From Benincasa hispida (Eukaryota > Streptophyta > Magnoliopsida > Cucurbitales > Cucurbitaceae): 64,000 bases of DNA. Within the stretch, counting starts at the first letter, position 1. Each line of letters begins with the position of its first letter. The notes beneath the pieces were generated by a model. It was not told the origin of the DNA, did not search any database, and saw nothing but the letters and a program-made list of their open reading frames with translations. A program made the position numbers and the translations under genes. Where the stretch lies: contig NC_052357.1 in NCBI RefSeq assembly GCF_009727055.1, forward strand, positions 20,594,908 through 20,658,907, given 5' to 3'. Positions 11,842 to 23,434 of this stretch are shown here, piece after piece.

Positions 11842-12740
11842 TCAAACCATGGTTTGAGTAGATTCTACACCAGCCGATATATTCATATACACTTCTTCTT
11901 CTAAGTCTCCATTAAGGATTGCATTCTTTATGTCTAATTGGTGAAGAACCCAATCATTATTCACAGCTAGGGAAAACAGGGCACGAATAGTATTTAATTT
12001 TGCCATCAGGGAAAATGTTTCTTGATAGTCAATGCCATAGGACTGGGTGAATCCTTTAGCGACGAGTCTAGCTTTGAACCTATCTATTTTTCCATTAGCC
12101 TTGAACTTATGGTGAAGATCCATTTGCATCCTACTGTTTTCATTCCTGGAGGTAGGTTTGTTATTTCCCATATGTTATTCTTTTCCAAGGCCTTTATTTC
12201 GTCTAATACAACTTGCTTCCAATTAATGTCCTTGAAGGCTTCATAGACATTGTTTGGAATGTAAACTTGGGATAGTGTAGTTGTGAATGCTTTAAACTTG
12301 TGAGAGAGGTTTTTGTAGGATAGGTATTTTTGGATGGGATGCATTGTACAGTTTCTTACCCTTTTCTGTTTTGCAATAGGAAGATCAATGTCTTCAGTAT
12401 GTATTTCAACTGTGGAGTTGGAGACATGATTTTCCTGTATTTCGGTTGGATTTTGATTGAGTACTGGTGCACGTTCAAGGGTGTTCTTCCTTCTAGTATA
12501 GACTATAGGATCTTTCTTACATTCTGGTGAGCCTTGATTGGGAATATCTATTTCATGTATATAAGGAACATACAGAGCACTTTCTTCAATGAAATCTAGT
12601 TTTTGGTTTCCTTCGTTTTCCAGAAGTTTTTCATTTTCTATGAGGGTGGAAGGTTCAGTGGTGTCTTGCTTTTTGAAGTAAGGTTGGGTTTGAAAGAACG
12701 TTACATCCATGGATGTATAGAACCTTTTTGTAGTTGGTGA
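11842..12740 (-). pseudogene. C2 RT N-terminal half and integrase-RT linker
   Basis: Overlapping pieces at 11842-12171 and 12084-12710. The second begins MDVTFFQTQPYF (typical end of copia integrase, 'ST.DVTFFE') and runs through a low-complexity linker to [18 protein letters not shown] and TVGCKWIF. The first holds [18 protein letters not shown], then [19 protein letters not shown] frameshift lies at about 12,090-12,170. A second break at about 11,835 separates it from the YVDD half. Confidence 0.9.
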
Positions 12741-13400
12741 ATAGCATTTGTATCCCTTTTGGCTTGGAGCATAACCAAGAAAGATGCATTTTATTGCCTT
12801 AGGATCTAACTTACTCCTATTGGGTCTATGATCTTAGACAAAAACTGTGCAACCAAATATTTTTAAAGGGACTTGAGAAAACAATCTATCACGAGGAAAT
12901 ACTTCCTTAAGTTTTTATAAGGGGTTTTTGAAGCCTAATATTTGAGAGGTCATTCTATTAATAAGGTAGGTGGCTGTTAGAACCACTTCTCCCAAAAAAC
13001 AATGGGGTGTCAACATGACACATTAAAACTCTAGAAACTTCTAGGAGATGTCTGTTTTTTTCTCTCCGCCATTCCATTTTGTTGGGGAGTGTTAGGACAT
13101 GTAATCAGGTGGGCAATACCTTTTTCCTTTAAAATGGCAATACCTTTTTCATTTTAAATTTTTTTTAAGTGTTAAAATAATCCTTAGCACTGTCAGTGTG
13201 AAGGATTTGGATTTTGGTGTTAAAAAGATTGAGAATCATGGCAAACAGATTCTGGAATATGGAAGTAACTTCAAATTTTTCTTTCATTAAAAATACCCAA
13301 GTAAGTCTAGTGTGATCATCGATAAATGAAACAAACCATTTAGCTTCTGTTACATTTTGAACTCTACTAGGTCCCCAAACATCACTATGCATCATAGAAA
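12741..13400 (-). pseudogene. C2 integrase core, frameshifted
   Basis: The piece at 13165-13395 starts MMHSDVWGPSRV (first catalytic Asp) with SFIDDHTRLTWVF, then LHTDSAKDYFN, where the second Asp is expected. The third catalytic residue is in another frame at about 13,040-13,095 (PQQNGMAERKNRHLL). All three acidic residues of the DDE triad therefore survive, but at least one frameshift separates them. Confidence 0.88.
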
Positions 13401-13459
13401 AGGGATAAGAGGGCTTATATGCGCTTACCAGATATGAGGATCAAGCCAACTTCGCCATT

Positions 13460-13777
13460 TCACAAAGACTCACATTGAAACACCTGAGAACTTTTATTGA
13501 AAATAACTGGAAACATTCGTTTCAAATATAGAAAATTGGGTTGTCCTAAACGATTATGCCATAACATTATTGTACTATCATAATTTTCTTTAGAAGCAAT
13601 AAAAGTAGATGTACTAACATAATGATCTTTAGAGACAAAAAAATTAGATGTACTAAATCCACTGTCATAATAGTCTTTAGAAATAAAATGAGATTTGCTA
13701 AGACCTAACTCCTTGACTTGTGGCTTAAGAGTATTTAGTATGTAGAGACCCGAGGTTTCCTTAGCATTGCCAATCAT
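13460..13777 (-). pseudogene. C2 GAG-pre-integrase domain
   Basis: An open fragment with LWHNRLGQPNFLYLKRMFP and CESL matches the copia GAG-pre-integrase domain. An internal short duplication of FxxSKDxYxS-like sequence appears (KSHFISKDYYDS, NFFVSKDHYVS, TFIASKENYDS), three near-repeats of about 45 bp ahead of the domain. This expansion is unusual for the domain. Confidence 0.85.
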
Positions 13778-13822
13778 CTTCCCTGAAATGATTTCTCATT
13801 ATCTCAATTGAAGTAATGAGCC

Positions 13823-14164
13823 TCACAAATCCTGAAATATGCAATTATGTGAGTAGAAAGTTGCATTGCAATTTTTCATAAACGTTAGTTTGCTGATGGA
13901 AAGAAGATTGCATTTAAGATTTCGGACATGCAACACATTCTCTAATACTAAATCTCTATATACAAACACATTTCCAATTCCCATTACATTAGAATAGGTA
14001 CCCTCGGCAATCTTTACAGTAATTTGACTATTACGGTGTGTGTAGTTAGTTAAAAGTGAGATGTCACCTGTCATGTGATCTGATGCACCAGAGTCAATAA
14101 TCCAAGTACTACAATTTTCTTTGGTTGCATGAAGAGCCCAAAGAAAGTTACCTGATTGTGCCAT
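13823..14164 (-). pseudogene. C2 aspartic protease
   Basis: Contains CSTWIIDSGASDHMTGD, the copia protease active site with Asp-Ser-Gly intact, followed by VKIAEGTYSNVMGIGNV and VLHVRNLKCNLLSISKL, the expected flap and C-terminal part. In active elements it cleaves the Gag-Pol polyprotein. Separated from gag by a frame change at about 14,165-14,190. Confidence 0.92.
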
Positions 14165-14169
14165 TGTTG

Positions 14170-15236
14170 CTACGCTGGTTTCTGATGTCTTTTAAGTAGG
14201 TTTCGGTTGGTCGAATAATTTTTGGAGAAGGTCCAACTGCTCCTTAGTAAACATATTATATTCAGGGTTGATGTTACCTTCTGATGATGTACTTGCTTGA
14301 TATGCCTTTCCACGTCTGTCTCCTGCACCTTTGTTAGGCTTCCAATCTGGAGGTTTTCCATGAATATCCCAACACACTTCTTTAGTGTGTCCTGGTTTTT
14401 TACAGTGTTCACACCATGGTCTTGGTTTTCGTTGCCGATTTTCAGTTCCTATGTAGTTCTGGTTTTGATTGTAACGGTTATCATGAGTATTTGTACGTAC
14501 CTCATTATCAAGGTTTCGAGCAAGTAAGGCTGATCCTTCAGATTCAGAACTTGCAGTCACTCCTAACACTAGTTTCTTCCTACTTTCTTCTTTTCGTACT
14601 TCTGCAAATACTTCTCTGATGTTAGGTAATGGTTTAATAGCTAAGATTCTACCATGTACCTCATCAAGTTATTTATTAAGGCCAAGCAAAAATTTGAACA
14701 CTCGTTTCTTTTCAACTATCTTTTTTAATGTAGCTTCATCTGCAGTGCATTCCCACTTATGGCTTTCAAAAACATCCAATTGCTGCCAAAGGCGAGATAG
14801 TTGAGTGAAATAGTGAGTGACTTACATATCCCGTTGCCGTAGCTCATGGATTTTTCCTTCAATTTCAAATGACTCTGTAGTATTTTCTTAGTCAGAATAA
14901 GTTTCACGAGTTGCTTCCCAAATTTCGCTTGCACTTGAGAAGAGTAAAATTCCTTCACCAATCTCTGTCGTCATAGAGTTGATTAGCCATGACATAACCA
15001 TATTATTTTCCGCTTTCCATGTCTTGTATCCTTAATCAGTTTGGTCTGGGATAGATTTTTGCTTGACAGTAGTCTTCCTTTCCTTTTCCACATATGAACA
15101 TCATGACTGATTGTGACCAATGTAGATAATTCCTTCCATTTAATTTGTGATTAGTGATTGGAAGAATGATCCTTTCAGTATTGTTAGAATTTATGGATGC
15201 TATATATATAAAAAAAAAAGATGATTGGCAAAACAA
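14170..15236 (-). pseudogene. C2 gag with CCHC knuckle, in pieces
   Basis: The N-terminus (15036-15236) has ITNHKLNGRNYLHWSQSVMM, typical of UBN2-type gag. The middle is at 14725-14961. A C-terminal piece (14192-14569) carries CEHCKKPGHTKEVC, a CX2CX4HX4C zinc knuckle that binds genomic RNA, followed by a glycine- and lysine-rich tail. At least three frame breaks occur. The upstream leader begins at 15237. Confidence 0.9.
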
Positions 15237-15831
15237 GAAATTAAAGACGAAATAGGGGAGAATAAAAAGGAAAACTTATAAAAAAAAAACTCTCCAGACC
15301 AGCTTTCTGTCAAAGAATGCTCCAGACCTGGTTTATCGACTCGATTAGGTTAACAAAAAACCTGAAAAATGCTGCTCCAGACCCGGTTTCAAGGAGATGC
15401 TCCAGACCTGACCCAATTAGGTTGACAAAAACTTACTAACCCGATTAGGTTTAAAAATTGCTCGACTCGTCACGATCTTCCTTAACTCGATTGCCACTCT
15501 GCATCCATGATCAGCGGCCACCCACGATTGGAGACGACGCTTACAAGAATCGGCACCCACGGTCGACGACTTTAAGCCACAATTGATGACTTTCGGTTGA
15601 TGAACGAGCTTCGTGGTCGTCGATCGAAGAATGTGTTTTCAGCCGAGAATGCTTCGATTAGTACCAGCCATTCGTGAGAGTTGGAGTACAAATTTGCTTC
15701 GGACGTGAAGCTCCAAGGAATCTGATGCACTGCTTCAAGGAAAACAGTATGTTTGAGATTTCAATATTCTGTTTTTTTTTTCTTTTTTAGGGTTTCAGAC
15801 GTGAAACTAATAGAAAAGATTCAAAGAGATG
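15237..15831 (-). other. C2 5' leader
   Basis: Noncoding stretch between PBS and gag. It contains four copies of a CTCCAGACCYGG-like motif (about 15,292-15,410, plus strand). A GC-richer part (about 15,480-15,720) has no recognisable product. Confidence 0.7.
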
Positions 15832-15846
15832 ACTCTGATACCATGT
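15832..15846 (-). promoter_or_regulatory. C2 primer-binding site (initiator tRNA-Met)
   Basis: Minus strand reads ACATGGTATCAGAGT directly after the 5' LTR. TGGTATCAGAG is complementary to the 3' end of plant initiator tRNA-Met. Confidence 0.93.
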
Positions 15847-16039
15847 TGCAATACATAACTCTTTCTTTTTATTTCTTGTGATGATTTTACAAGATAACAC
15901 CCCTTATATATACAACTATGATAGCTAAGTATGGAAAGACCTATAACAGTCAAAAAATGTACATATGGTAAGAATAAAACCTAATTATAGGGAATAAAAT
16001 CATATGTACAAGGTAGGAGGAGATTTTCCATATTCAACA
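15847..16039 (-). mobile_element. C2 5' LTR
   Basis: Pair of 10578-10771, with the same TGCAATAC...TTCAACA ends in plus-strand reading. Confidence 0.95.
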
Positions 16040-16520
16040 GAAATCATAATTGGTACGGGGAAGCGACGACTAAATAAAGGGATCAAAATTTAATGATTGC
16101 GCCAAGCTAAAGAGGATGCGATAATAGAATTTTAAGCAATATTAAAATGAGATGTGGGAAGTGTAAACTTGGAATAAAGGAGTCAAAAAAAGCTACAATT
16201 GTGATGGGCCAAGCTAAAGAGGATGTGATCGTATCATTCTTTGTGGTGGGTTGATTCCTCGATTGTGATGGGTTGAACGAAGTGGTCGCATTCTTGATGT
16301 TATCAAGTAGCTCCACCACAATCGTTTATTACGATCGTTGCTAAATATTAAGAGGGTAAAAAGTATAAAAGACAGAGTTGGAAATTCTAAAGATTAGTGG
16401 TTGTACAAAAAAGGGTAAAGTCAGTTCATGAAAGAGATATAAAAAGGATTCTCAAAAGATGCTTCCCTGATGAGTTTATGTCGCCTATCAACGCAGGGAC
16501 TACTTGCTTCTTCTACAATC
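16040..16520 (-). other. G1 internal sequence, unassigned
   Basis: Right of the C2 insertion and left of recognisable G1 protease. A 24-bp direct repeat (gCgCcaagctaaagaggatg-type, at 16,098 and 16,206) is present. No RT or integrase motif is seen in six frames. It may be the scar of the internal deletion or foreign filler. Confidence 0.5.
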
Positions 16521-17244
16521 TAGATTTTTCAAGTCCACAGAGGTTTTCTCTCCTTTTCTTGATCCTCTGGGATCTTGATCGTCTCAATCCGGAGCTTCTT
16601 CCTATTAATGCTCATCATGATCTCTTCCTTATGCATATCAATTCGAGCACGACCAATTGATAGAAATGATCTCTCCCTTGTGCACATCATTCCGGAGCTT
16701 CGTCCACTTCATGAACCAGAATGATGAAATCTGCCAGTAGAATGAATTCGTCATTTGAGACTAAGACATCCTTCAACTCTCCCTCAGGATGTACTCGGGA
16801 CCTGTCCGGAAGCTGGAGTGTCTCCGTTGTGGGTGTTAGTTTTCCCACATTCAATTATTTGAAAATTGAGAGTGACGTTAAATTTATACTCGCCCCAATA
16901 TCGAATAGTGCTTGATCGATGTAGACCCCTCTAATTGAGTAGGGTATCATGAAGCTTCCTGGGTCGCACATCTTTAGTGGGATTACAGTGTTTGACCTTT
17001 GCATTACGGCCACCGTAGCAATCTTTCCTTCATCATTCGGTTTCTTTTTCAATCTTTGCAGGAATGATGGTAGTTGTACTTCTTCTATTTCGTGTTCTAG
17101 AGGCTTGGAGGTGGACGCAACTTCTGGTTTCATCGTCTCAGGCTCTTTTGATTCTTGTGTCAATGGGTTCTTGCATTCCATCACATTTGGATTGGTCCTG
17201 TTGGGCTCTTTCCCTTCTTCCGCTGTCGTCTTTCCGCTTAGCAA
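16521..17244 (-). pseudogene. G1 gypsy protease region
   Basis: The fragment at 16855-17244 contains LPSFLQRLKKK, DPGSFMIPYSI and ALFDIGASINLTSLSIF, the Athila-type retropepsin block, where Asp of 'D-x-G-A-S' is kept. Further downstream, in broken frames, ADRSRVHPEGELKDVLV and GRARIDMHKEE resemble the segment that follows protease in Athila-like Pol. After about 16,530 similarity stops, so RT and everything beyond is missing. Confidence 0.82.
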
Positions 17245-17295
17245 GGAGACTACTAGGCATTATTCCTTTATTGTGTTCCCCGGGTTTCGAGGGAG

Positions 17296-18689
17296 CTAAG
17301 TTAAACTCGGCAACGTCCCTTGCGATCTATCTTTCAGCTCCCCCACAATCTGTCCTATTTGGATCTCTAGATTGCAGATGAAAGTCGTCTGGGTCTGGAG
17401 AACCATCTCATTCTTTTCAATGTACTGCTTTAATAAGCTTTCTTGAGAGGAAGATGGTGCCTCTTGCAAGCTGCTGGCTTGTTGTTGCGGTTGACCGTTC
17501 GTTCGTTGGAAAAATCCTAGCGGTCCTTCTTTTGGTGCCATTGGTTGATAACTCTGTTGTTGATTATTTTTCTAACCGAAATTGGGGTGGTTTCTCCACC
17601 TGAGGTTGTATGTGTTAGAGAAAGGATTGTTCTTTATAAAGTATACTGACTGCGGGTTCCTCGGACATTCTTCAATCGGATGCAATTCTCCACAAGTAGC
17701 ACAACTCGTGCTTGTCTGTTCAATTGTGTTGACCTGCCCTCTTTGCGTTCCAGGGCTGTTGATTGCAATGCCCTGTAATAGATTAATCATTGCATTCACT
17801 TGATTCTGTAGAGATGCGATGACCCCATTGTTTGCGTCACCTTCTTGGATTTTTAGTCATCGATCGCTTTCTCGCCAATCTTCGTGAGTCTTTTCTATGC
17901 GATCAAGGATATTTTTTGCCTCATCATAAGTTTTATCAAGCAGACCACTAGCTGCTGCTGCATTGGCAGCTGTCTGCGATGCAGGGTTCAAAGTGTGACA
18001 AAATATCTCCATCTGAAGACAGTCAAGCAATCCATTGTGCGAACAATCTCTCACCAATCTCTTAAACGTCGCCCAGGTATCACTGAGCAATTTGTCAATT
18101 TTATGTTCAAAATTCGTGATTAACTTCCTTCTTCTTGCATTCTCTGTAGGAGGAAGTATTTCTTCATGAACTTTTCTACAACTTGTTCCCATGATGTTAT
18201 CTCCCCTGGTTCGAGAGAATATGCTCGTTTCCTTGCTTGGTCGCACAATGAAAATGGGAACAACATTAGTCGAACTTCTTTAGCTGAGATGTTTGGGAAC
18301 ACAAAAATGTTAGAAATTTCAATGAAGCTCCAGAGATCGGGGTGCAGGTCCTCGCCTCGCCTTCCACCAAATTGTCCGGCTGTTTGAATCATTTGCAACA
18401 TAACCAGCTTCATCTTAAACCTCTATCCGTCCAAAGCTGGCCTCATGATTCCTGGGGAGAAATCATAGAGGTTAGGCGACGCATCGTCCTGGATGGGTCT
18501 ATTGCGGTCGTTTGCCAGGAGAATGGGGTTTTCCATGATGTTGTTTGCGTTTGTGGCTCTTTCTTCCGGTTGTTCCGCCATTCTAGGATTTCTCTCTTGT
18601 TGTTGTCGGCGGTTGTCTCTCTGTCTTCTTCTGAACGTTCTTTCGATCTCTAGGTCGTAGTTAGGCTCAGGAACATATCCTTTGCTCAT
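17296..18689 (-). pseudogene. G1 gypsy gag
   Basis: Starts at ATG 18689-18687 (MSKGYVPEPNYDLEIERTF). Pieces in order: an Arg/Gln-rich N-terminus; a retrotrans_gag domain (18120-18413) with DLWSFIEISNIF, FPFSLCDQARKRAYSLEPGEI and WEQVVEKFMKKYF; a continuation at 17857-18246; a zinc-knuckle-like CATCGELHPIEEC at about 17,665-17,703 (CX2CX3HX4C); and a Gln/Ser-rich C-terminus (17296-17541). There are at least three frame breaks. G2 (27749-29204) encodes the same architecture. Confidence 0.88.
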
Positions 18690-18796
18690 GCGACACCTTC
18701 TTTTTCTCTTACCAAAGGAATGGCAGTGCATAGAGGTCAAAAGTTGCAAAGAAAATCAAAAGGTTTAATGTTAGCGCAATATGTACTGCCGTAGTC

Positions 18797-18818
18797 CCCA
18801 AAAACGGTGCCAAAAACT
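18797..18818 (-). promoter_or_regulatory. G1 primer-binding site
   Basis: Minus strand reads AGTTTTTGGCACCGTTTTTGG right after the LTR. TTTTTGGCACCG is the usual start of the internal region in Athila-like and related plant gypsy elements. Confidence 0.85.
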
Positions 18819-20499
18819 CGATGCGTTGCAAATGGTGATGCAATTATGGTATGAGTTTGCGGTGATGTGTTATGCATTGCACACGCAAATTTTCCTAATA
18901 AGACCCAAGTATATGCCTCACTAGGTTTCCTGGTAAGTTCAGGGTCGAACACAGAGACTACTGAGTTAATATGTGACAGTTAAATTTGATTCTCTTGCGG
19001 TGGTGAAAACAAATAAGTTGGATGGTGTTTTGATTAAGTATATCTTCTATGCAGACGGAGTTCGAATAAAGAGTTGATGAAATCGAGAATTACAATGAGT
19101 ATGCGGTGAATAAGTTAAGAAGGGGCTTAGCTAACACTTCCTAAGATTGCGTTCAAGTTATGCGATCATGCTACACACAAATAATAGCATGTCATCTCTC
19201 AATACAAATGCCATAATTCCTATTTTTAGGACGCATGTGATGTATATGAAAATGTCGATAGGACTTATGTCTAAGCCTCTATTCTTGTCTATGCAAGGAT
19301 GAATGATGCACACATACACAAGTGACCGCATACTATCATATCCTATTTCTACGGTGCATGCGATGCGTAATAACAAACAGAACTTAGGTCTCAGTTTCTA
19401 TCTCTTGCTTATGCAGTTCTAATCTGACTCTCCCAAGCCTAGATTCTAATCTGACTCTTTCAAGTCTAGATTCTTTCTTTAGACTACTCTCTCAAGTATC
19501 TCTAAAGGGTGAATGACGCATAAATAAGATAAGATGATCGCTAAAGTGTAACTCTTAGGTCATGCTAGCTAAGTACTTCTCAACCCATTTGGAAATTTAG
19601 CTACTCATGCGAAGTATGGAGAGATTGAACATAAGTAAAAATGAGATTTCCATTGTCTATAAATTAAATACAGAATACAGAATAACAATAGAATGTAGAA
19701 ATAAGAAGCCCGGTAGCAATGTCTTGCTTCCCGTGGCCTTTTACACTGTCTTTTCACTCCAACTCTACCCAGATGAATATCCTTGCTTTCGTAAGTGATG
19801 GCCCTCTCTTCTTTTGTAGCGCTTCCCGGCAGTCTTTCGAGCTGTCCGGAAATGATCTCTCGGCATCTTCTTCTCTTGGCTCGTCTCCGTCTTCTAAGTA
19901 TAAGAATGATTATGAATAGACTAACGGCTATCTATCTTGTATCTGATTTAACTTGTTAACCCCTTTTCATTGGTGGCCTTCGGTATTTATAGAGCTCAAG
20001 GTGAAGCAGCCTTTCTCTCTAATGATTGCAATGATGGGCGGTCATTAAATCTCCTGCTCTGATGCGTCGATTAATGGTCACCGAAAAGTTGAGTGTACTT
20101 GCTACAGTGTGGCTTTAACGACTTATCAACTAAATTCTGATTCGACCGTCATCAGCTTTCCGTCTTATCATGATTTATTATGCTGTCACCTTGATGCACA
20201 GTCTTTATGCGGCCACCTCCTTGAGCAACTTCTCATGATCGCATACGACCGCATGGCTTTGCGATCGCAAACTTTCATTGCGTGCGGATGCCTAATTCCT
20301 TGGATTGCAATTTTCTTTGCGCCAATGTATTTTTCCTGCATAAAATAAGTAAATTAACTGCTTTTATGCGGTGGGCGCATACGATCGCAATTTTCTCAGT
20401 TTAACACTTTTCAACATGATATTGTTTATTTTTACCGTCGCAATCTCTTATTGTTTTACTTATTTGCGCTGTAATAACGTGCATTTCTACCCGTTATCA
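18819..20499 (-). mobile_element. G1 5' LTR (1681 bp)
   Basis: Pairs with 6588-9742. In plus-strand reading the left terminus has CGATGCG where the other LTR has TGATGCG, so one terminal base is mutated. The right end is CCCGTTATCA. It contains the shared gypsy U5-type motif (18924-18956, minus). Cytosine-rich GCGATC/GATCGC words are frequent near 20,230-20,400. Confidence 0.9.
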
Positions 20500-21890
20500 A
20501 CTTATTGCTGAAATAAAACAAATTGATCTACATTAGATTTTACCATAACTGTTATATATCCAATCAATTTAGCAAAATTTTAATAAACCTCGTTTAACAT
20601 CTAAATTTTGCAATGATGCTCTAATGATTTAGGATAAAAGCTACAATGGGTGGTCAGGTATCCCTTTACTGAACTGAGGCATTCTCAACTAATTATTACA
20701 ATAGAATAACTCTTATTCCTATAATAAAAAGTCACCATTGATTTGGTCAAGAAATCATTAACTTACTTAATAATTTTTTGTAAGTGTGATCCTCCATTTT
20801 AGACGCTAGATTTGTGCCCCAATGAGCCAACTGAACGAAGAAACCAATTGGGGCAAAAACTAAAGCAATCATATTCATTTCTTGAGTTTGCCCTAATATT
20901 AACCTAATGTACAAGCCGTCTAAAGGGGGATGCTCCCAGGGTGGCTCAAGGCCGTGTAAGAAGGTCTCACGATGCAAACCAATGAAGGATATCGTAGGAC
21001 ATGTTGACTCACATCCCTCTCCAACTTACTTTAATACTTTCTCCATTCACTGACCCATGCAAACACTATTTAAAAGGGGATGCTCCCAGGGCGTCTCAAG
21101 CCAAGCATGAATCTCACAGTGTGAACTAGAGAATGTGAGTGAAAAGTTGATATGCCATATATATCTATTTCCTTCCACTAAGTATTTTGAATTAACTTAT
21201 CTAAGTGATTGTTAAATTTTCCTAATATAATTCTTATATTGGATAGTTTAACAATAAATGTTTTGTTCATCAAACATTTTAATAAACTAAATCATTTGTT
21301 GCATGCTTATAACATATTTATTTAATTTACCTTCCATATTAGTTCCCAGGTAGAGGTGTTCCGTTTCCATCAGCTTAAGTATCCCAACCTAGACAGAATT
21401 TTCCTTAGACAAAGGTCCTTTATAGATAATTATGTTATAAATCTAATCTTTTACTGATTTAATTTAATCTTTCTAAAAAGAAAATATAAGATTAAACCTA
21501 TTTCTAGTCATATTAGAAATGTTATTCACATAGATCTAGGTACAATAAATTTTAAATTATTTAAAACTAATTCAACCTATGTTTGCATACAACTCTATAT
21601 TACATATTTTAATTCTTATTCATTAACATTATAACTCTTATAAAATTAATGAACAATCAATATATATAATAAGCATCTAATGACATTCATTCAAATATAA
21701 CATTTTATCTAAGTAATGTCATACTCAATACTATTCCATTTTCATTAATTATACATAATATAACTCTTACATTAAAACATTAATGAAAATATTATAGTAC
21801 ACATGTATCTGAATATAACTCTTATATTAAAACTAAAACATGCATACTATAAACATGCAACCATATAATTCTTCACGCACTCCTCTCTGA
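20500..21890 (-). other. C1 noncoding leader (between PBS and gag)
   Basis: No credible ORF. The sequence from about 20,500 to 21,500 is clearly homologous to the C3 leader (about 59,700-60,900). Both carry an internal duplication of a block containing GGGGGATGCTCCCAGGG and TCTCACGATG (20,920-20,980 and 21,065-21,125 here). The right part is very AT-rich. Confidence 0.75.
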
Positions 21891-21896
21891 TGGTCA

Positions 21897-22231
21897 TGAA
21901 CACGACAACGAACACTTCTTCGGACAATACCACCGAAGCTTCATCGCTATTATCAAGGATCTCAAATCTCAGATGTGTGGGCTCCGAGTTGATTTTGGTA
22001 GGAAAGAATTCTTTATAAGGGAGAAGGAGTTTTGTAGAGAAAAAACTGCAAAGAGGGAGAGTCACTCTCTCCAATTTCCCTAATCTCTGTAAAAAATAAG
22101 AACCCATTTGTTCATATATGAAAGCATGAGTTTCGGGGGGAAGTTATTAGAATAAGTCCCTCCACTGCACATGATAACTCCCATTGGGAGTTATCAAATA
22201 AATTTAATTTAATTTAAAATTAAAATTAAAC

Positions 22232-22265
<34 letters not shown>

Positions 22266-23434
22266 ATATTATATATATATTAAATTTCATTTAATATATA
22301 TGAATAATAATTAACATTTGATTAATTGAATTAAATATCATATATTTAATTTATTATTTGAATCATATCTAAATAAAGTTCTCTCACGTAATCTGTAGTT
22401 TAATATGAATCTAATTCATATTAATTTTAATCTATGAATTTTATTCATAAAATTATTATTTGAATCCCATTTAAATATTTTCTCACATATAATAAAGTAT
22501 AAATTTATATCTCGTACAAAATTAACTTTATATTATAATGTATCTACATTATCTAATTGTATCTTATACAATTAACTCCCTAGTTCGATTTGAACAATTA
22601 AAATTGATCCAAAAACAATTGACTCTCATATTATCCTTCATGAGCTAGTAAGGGGACTTAATGGACCTACATATTGAATCTCCAATGATATGAGATTAAA
22701 TGATTAAACTCTTGAATCAAATTAATCAACATTTATTAACTGTCGATCACTCCACTAAAGACCGATAATTGCACTCTTTGCACTGCAAATATATTTCTTT
22801 GCCCATTGGATATAACCAATCAACAACACATTGACCCTTAACGAATAGCTCGTAAGTATGGCTAGGTCAAAATTACCATTTTTCCCTATAGTTACATTTA
22901 ACTCCTTAAGTACCACTGATCCATCTAATGAACAATTAGTCATAATCTCACTATAACTAGACCTTTCTCTCAATAATGAGAGGGTGAAGGCCCTCATTGT
23001 TTTAGACCTAAAATCAACCTATAAGGGAGCAATTCATCTACTTTCCCTAATGAAGGGAAAGAGTAAATTCCATCTCGTGTAGTTAAGTTCCCAACTCCCC
23101 ACTTAGACGAACCCCCAAAGTGGTTGGCTTATTGAGTTGGCGTATCTTACCCTCTCACCCATACAAATCGAATGACCACCTTTATAGGCAGAAGTTTGCA
23201 ACTCACTAAGATATCCAACCTTATCTATCTACTACAGATCGTTCAGGTTATTACTTAAACAAGATCCATCTATATGTCTCAAAACAAATGTTAAGTTACA
23301 TAAAATAATCTATGATCCTAGTTTACTGGATTAAGTTAGTGCAGATAAAATAAAAATTATTTTATTAATAACAATTATTTAGAGATGTTTACAAACTACG
23401 AGAATATAAGAGATTTAGGACACCATTTCCAACA
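21897..23434 (-). mobile_element. C1 5' LTR
   Basis: Minus strand begins TGTTGGAAATGGTGTCC at 23434, directly next to satellite. It shares with the other copia LTRs the GAGCTAGTAAGG...GGACCTACA block (about 22,640-22,670) and the block at 22,740-23,000 that matches about 250-480. The low-coordinate end is inferred from a degenerate PBS-like ATCAGAG at about 21,885-21,896 and is uncertain. It includes TA-rich microsatellite at 22,233-22,285. Confidence 0.7.
22233..22285. repeat. AT microsatellite
   Basis: Alternating tatata tracts inside the C1 LTR. Confidence 0.9.

Larger units (their letters stand above)
10578..16039 (-). mobile_element. Copia element C2, full-length structure (5.46 kb)
   Basis: Two LTRs of 193-194 bp, a primer site complementary to initiator tRNA-Met (15832-15846), a PPT (10772-10788), and gag, protease, integrase, RT and RNase H in copia order are all present. 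By eye the LTRs are about 95% identical, with some 8-10 differences. The coding region is split by at least seven frameshifts or stops, so it is inactive. Flanks show GAAAT at 10570-10574 and 16040-16044, but on the left three extra bases separate it from the LTR. It inserted into the 3' part of G1. Confidence 0.93.
6588..20499 (-). mobile_element. Gypsy element G1 (Athila-like, internally deleted)
   Basis: The minus-strand order is 5' LTR (18819-20499), tRNA primer site (18797-18818), gag, start of protease, unassigned sequence, 3' noncoding region, 3' LTR (6588-9742). Flanks are acata (6583-6587) and actta (20500-20504), a 4-of-5 match to a 5-bp TSD. RT, RNase H and integrase are absent, so it depended on other elements. 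Two later insertions sit inside: copia C2 (10578-16039) and solo LTR S2 (about 7302-8716). Without S2 the 3' LTR is about the same length as the 5' LTR. Confidence 0.85.
3001..23434 (-). mobile_element. Copia element C1, interrupted and 3'-truncated
   Basis: On the minus strand the order is 5' LTR (about 21,897-23,434), noncoding leader (20,500-21,890), gag/protease, GAG-pre-integrase, integrase, RT, and RNase H ending at about 3001. Gypsy G1 (6588-20499) splits it between leader and gag. Both outer ends abut satellite sequence, so C1 integrated into the array. The 3' end of RNase H, the PPT and the 3' LTR are missing, and the break falls directly at satellite sequence near 3000, so a deletion removed them. 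All reading frames are fragmented, and several catalytic sites are damaged. Confidence 0.8.

Noticed and set aside
18800..18840. Target duplication for G1 as a perfect 5-bp repeat
   Set aside because: Flanks read acata and actta, only 4 of 5; kept as a probable but mutated TSD.
21190..22600. tRNA or rRNA genes in the AT-rich stretch
   Set aside because: No cloverleaf, A/B box pair or conserved rRNA segment could be found here or elsewhere in the window.
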